This document shows positions 5,612-7,341 of a stretch of DNA of 7,341 nucleotides, piece by piece (positions within the stretch are counted from its first letter, which is position 1; each line of letters begins with the position of its first letter). A program made the translations under genes and the position numbers. The stretch lies in contig MGSU01000222.1 in the NCBI GenBank assembly GCA_001799195.1, forward strand, positions 1 through 7,341. The letters run 5' to 3'. Origin of the DNA: Deltaproteobacteria bacterium RIFOXYA12_FULL_61_11. GTDB taxonomy: Bacteria > Bdellovibrionota_F > JAHFAK01 > YA12-FULL-61-11. The notes under the pieces are model-generated. The model did no database searches and was not told the origin of the DNA. It saw only the letters and a list, made by a program, of their open reading frames with translations.

Positions 5612-6781
5612 CTACCTGCCCGGCAGTTCCGTGCCGCGACTCATGATTTCGATATAGCCCGCGTAGCTGAACAGGCGGTTGCGTTTCTGGGCGGTCAGCT
5701 CCTTGACGATACCGAGCTGCTCTAGGTGGCTTAGCGCCTTGTTGACCGTGGCCGGGGTGATGCCGGTCTTCTCCACCAACGAGCCCGAGGTGGCGATGGG
5801 ATGCTCCATCAGTGCCCGGTGGACTTGGAGCGTGGATGCCGCCGCTCGGCCGAGGCCGCTGATCTTGTCACGGTCCTGGTTCAACAGGTCGAGAAGCTGC
5901 TGGGCCGTTTCCACAGCTTGGGTGGCGGTGACGATCACGGCCTCGGCAAAGAAATCGAGCCAGGCTTCCCAGTCGCCGGTCAGGCGCACGTTGTTGAGCA
6001 GCTCGTAGTAATACTGGCGGTGCGTCTTGAAATAGAGGCTGAGGTAGAGCATCGGCTCCCGCAGCACCTTCTGTTCGCACAGCAGCAGCGCGATCAGCAG
6101 ACGACCGAGACGGCCGTTACCGTCGAGGAACGGGTGGATCGTCTCGAACTGCACATGGGCCAGCGCTGCCTTGAGCAGCACGGGTGTCGGCTCCGGCTGA
6201 TCATGAAGGAAAAGCTCCAGCTTGCTCATGCACTCCAGCACTTCTTCGGCGGGCGGCGGAACGAAGGCCGCATTGCCGGGCCGGGTGCCTCCGATCCAGT
6301 TCTGGCTGCGCCGGAACTCGCCCGGGGTCTGATTACTGCCCCGGCCCTTGGTCAACAGCACCCCATGGATCTCGCGGAACAAGCGCAGCGACAGCGGCAG
6401 CCCTTCCTCCAGCAGGCGCAGACCATGGTCGAGGGCGGCAACATAGTTGCTGACCTCCCGCACATCATCCAGCGGCACGCCTGGTTCCTGATCCAGTTCG
6501 AACAGCAGCAGGTCGGACAGCGACGACTGCGTTCCCTCGATCATGGAGGAGAGCACCGCTTCCTTACGGACGTACATGTAAAGGAACAGCGAGGTGTCCG
6601 GCAACAGCGTCGAGACGCTGTCCAGCCGCCCGAGCGCCAGCAGCGCCTGATCGAACTTGCTGCGCAGCCCCGACGTCCAATCGATGAGCGGACGCGGCGG
6701 CAGCGGCGCGGGCACGAAGGCCTGGGCCTTCTCCCCCACCGCCGATATGGTCACATATCTGCCTTGGAGTTCTCGCTTCAT
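5612..6781 (-). CDS. fic: class II Fic family protein adenylyltransferase with C-terminal winged helix
   Basis: A 389-aa Fic protein that should transfer AMP from ATP to a hydroxyl side chain of a target protein. The catalytic motif HPFLDGNGRLGR (216-227) is intact: His216, Asp220, Asn222, Arg224 and Arg227. The flap region around IGGTRPGNAAFVPPP (163-177) is present. The N-terminal inhibitory helix carries SSMIEG (78-83), the (S/T)xxxE(G/N) motif with Glu82, so this is a self-inhibited class II enzyme. Residues 318-375 form a winged helix (LVEKTGITPATVNKALSHLEQLGIVKE, 335-361). The layout and length match Shewanella SoFic-like proteins. GAGG eight bases before the ATG supports the start. There is no adjacent small antitoxin gene, as expected when inhibition is internal. 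Upstream octamer repeats suggest autoregulation through the winged helix. The target protein is unknown. Confidence 0.93.
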   Translation of the reverse strand: MKRELQGRYVTISAVGEKAQAFVPAPLPPRPLIDWTSGLRSKFDQALLALGRLDSVSTLLPDTSLFLYMYVRKEAVLSSMIEGTQSSLSDLLLFELDQEPGVPLDDVREVSNYVAALDHGLRLLEEGLPLSLRLFREIHGVLLTKGRGSNQTPGEFRRSQNWIGGTRPGNAAFVPPPAEEVLECMSKLELFLHDQPEPTPVLLKAALAHVQFETIHPFLDGNGRLGRLLIALLLCEQKVLREPMLYLSLYFKTHRQYYYELLNNVRLTGDWEAWLDFFAEAVIVTATQAVETAQQLLDLLNQDRDKISGLGRAAASTLQVHRALMEHPIATSGSLVEKTGITPATVNKALSHLEQLGIVKELTAQKRNRLFSYAGYIEIMSRGTELPGR

Positions 6782-6796
6782 CCTGCCTGCCTCGAA

Positions 6797-6847
6797 CCTA
6801 AAATAAGGCTCGCTTTTATTTTATCTTAAATGCAGATCCTAAAATAA
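6797..6847. repeat. three AT-rich octamers upstream of fic (candidate operator)
   Basis: TAAAATAA occurs at 6799-6806 and 6840-6847 on the plus strand, both within the longer CCTAAAATAA, and inverted as TTATTTTA at 6816-6823. The direct copies start 41 bp apart, about four helical turns. The nearest copy ends 16 bp before the fic ATG. This fits an operator overlapping the promoter. I could not fix a -35/-10 pair, because several AT-rich hexamers would serve. Confidence 0.5.
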
Positions 6848-7018
6848 AGAGTCAGGAAGGAAAAATCAAGTGGAGTTCCCAAGGGGGACCGCTTCGATTT
6901 ACTCAGACGAGCGTTCGACACTGCAATCTCGTCAACAACCGTATCTCAATTTCTATATTGTGCACCCGTTGCATTGAGCATGGGGGCAAGGTGAGGGTCG
7001 ATGGCTCGGCCGTGCATT

Positions 7019-7171
7019 TCAGGGTTGCTTCTGTTTCGCCTGATACTTGTCGAACCACTCGCGCGCCATCTGTTGGGCTTTTGCCAGGTCTTCTTTGGTT
7101 AATTTTTTTGAGACAATGTTTCGACCCTTTGCCGCGAGCTTAAGCTGAAGTTCTTTGCCTAAATATCCAGC
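7019..7171 (-). pseudogene. C-terminal fragment of a Sel1/TPR-like protein
   Basis: On the minus strand an open frame of 50 codons ends at TGA 7019-7021 and reads AGYLGKELQLKLAAKG, then ...KKLTKEDLAKAQQMAREWFDKYQ. The LTxEDLAKAQxMAREW pattern is what I recall from the C-termini of Sel1-repeat/TPR proteins. Upstream, coding character is lost at about 7172, where the sequence turns AT-rich, and an in-frame stop follows at 7184-7186. There is no start codon or ribosome binding site, so this is the tail of a larger gene. The simplest reading is disruption by the insertion sequence to its right, with the 5' part beyond the window. The family name is from memory and is tentative. Confidence 0.6.
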
Positions 7172-7266
7172 AAAATATATGAATTAGTAAATATATCAAT
7201 GATGTAAATGCATTTCTCAAGTTATCAACATTGCAAAAAGTAGTCACTAATTAATTGCTTTTTCAC

Positions 7267-7295
7267 TTGACAAAGGGTTCAACAGGCCATATTAT
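7267..7295 (+). promoter_or_regulatory. strong promoter of the transposase gene
   Basis: TTGACA (7267-7272) is a perfect -35. TATTAT (7290-7295) is a -10 with one mismatch, and the spacer is exactly 17 bp. The expected start of transcription, about seven bases downstream, falls on the ATG at 7302. Confidence 0.65.
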
Positions 7296-7301
7296 CAATC
7301 T

Positions 7302-7341
7302 ATGGCTACGAGAACCGGCACAGTTCACGTTGTTACTACGA
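7302..7341 (+). CDS. transposase, N-terminus only (IS4-superfamily, IS1634-like)
   Basis: Thirteen codons are visible, MATRTGTVHVVTT, and the frame runs off the window. This start resembles, from memory, N-termini of IS1634-type transposases of the IS4 superfamily, which carry a His-Val-Val-Thr segment before a YKGKxY/HLLRRSYR region. No Shine-Dalgarno precedes the ATG, and the promoter places the transcript start at or next to it, so translation is probably leaderless. The identification rests on a very short peptide and on context: a strong promoter, an AT-rich leader and a disrupted neighbour. Confidence 0.55.
   Translation, partial: MATRTGTVHVVTT

Larger units (their letters stand above)
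7172..7341 (+). mobile_element. left end of an insertion sequence, continues past the window
   Basis: At about 7172 the sequence changes from Sel1-like coding DNA to an AT-rich leader, which leads to a strong promoter and a transposase start. The exact terminal inverted repeat is not defined, because the other end is outside the window. The boundary lies between about 7165 and 7266. Confidence 0.5.

Noticed and set aside
5801-6829. 342-codon open frame on the plus strand
   Set aside because: It is exactly antisense to the Fic gene, rich in Gln, Arg and His with no domain, and is a by-product of GC-rich codon use in Fic.
7222-7230. TTATCAACA as a further DnaA box
   Set aside because: It mismatches TTATNCACA at a core position and lies alone in the AT-rich insertion-sequence leader.
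1-7341. CRISPR array, tRNA or rRNA genes
   Set aside because: No regularly spaced repeats and no cloverleaf or rRNA-like segments were found on either strand.

Overview
This is a GC-rich bacterial window carrying seven intact protein genes, one broken gene and the start of an insertion sequence. Five of the intact genes and the broken one are on the minus strand. A lipoprotein signal peptide and DnaA boxes of the TTATNCACA type suggest a Gram-negative (Pseudomonadota-like) bacterium. No gene here fixes the taxon, so I name none.

Layout. Positions 149-2522 (minus) hold a nucleobase-related group. A small winged-helix-like protein (2172-2522) has its own good promoter. It is followed by a zinc amidohydrolase of the MtaD/TrzA deaminase family (756-2108), whose end overlaps a divergent uracil-phosphoribosyltransferase-like gene (149-784) by 29 bp. 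A deaminase coupled to a PRPP-dependent base transferase implies salvage of a deaminated base. The base-recognition loop of the transferase is eroded, so the substrate is open. A GIY-YIG protein (2726-3046, plus) runs convergently, with a 3-bp gap, into a cysteine-rich lipoprotein gene (3050-3769, minus). Upstream of that lies an alpha/beta hydrolase (3875-4813, minus).

Positions 4814-5611 form an unusually long stretch without a convincing gene. It carries two head-to-head pairs of DnaA boxes about 250 bp apart, which makes it a candidate DnaA-binding locus or replication origin. It ends in a perfect 11-bp hairpin just after the stop of a class II Fic AMP-transferase gene (5612-6781, minus). 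The Fic gene has a C-terminal winged helix and three operator-like AT-rich octamers upstream of its start.

The right end is accessory DNA. The C-terminal 50 codons of a Sel1/TPR-like gene (7019-7171, minus) break off where the sequence turns sharply AT-rich. From there a strong promoter leads to the first 13 codons of a transposase (7302 onward, plus), apparently read from a leaderless transcript. The hexamer CTCGAG occurs at least 12 times from 1 to 5300 and was not seen from 5612 to the end, in keeping with a different origin for the Fic/IS segment.
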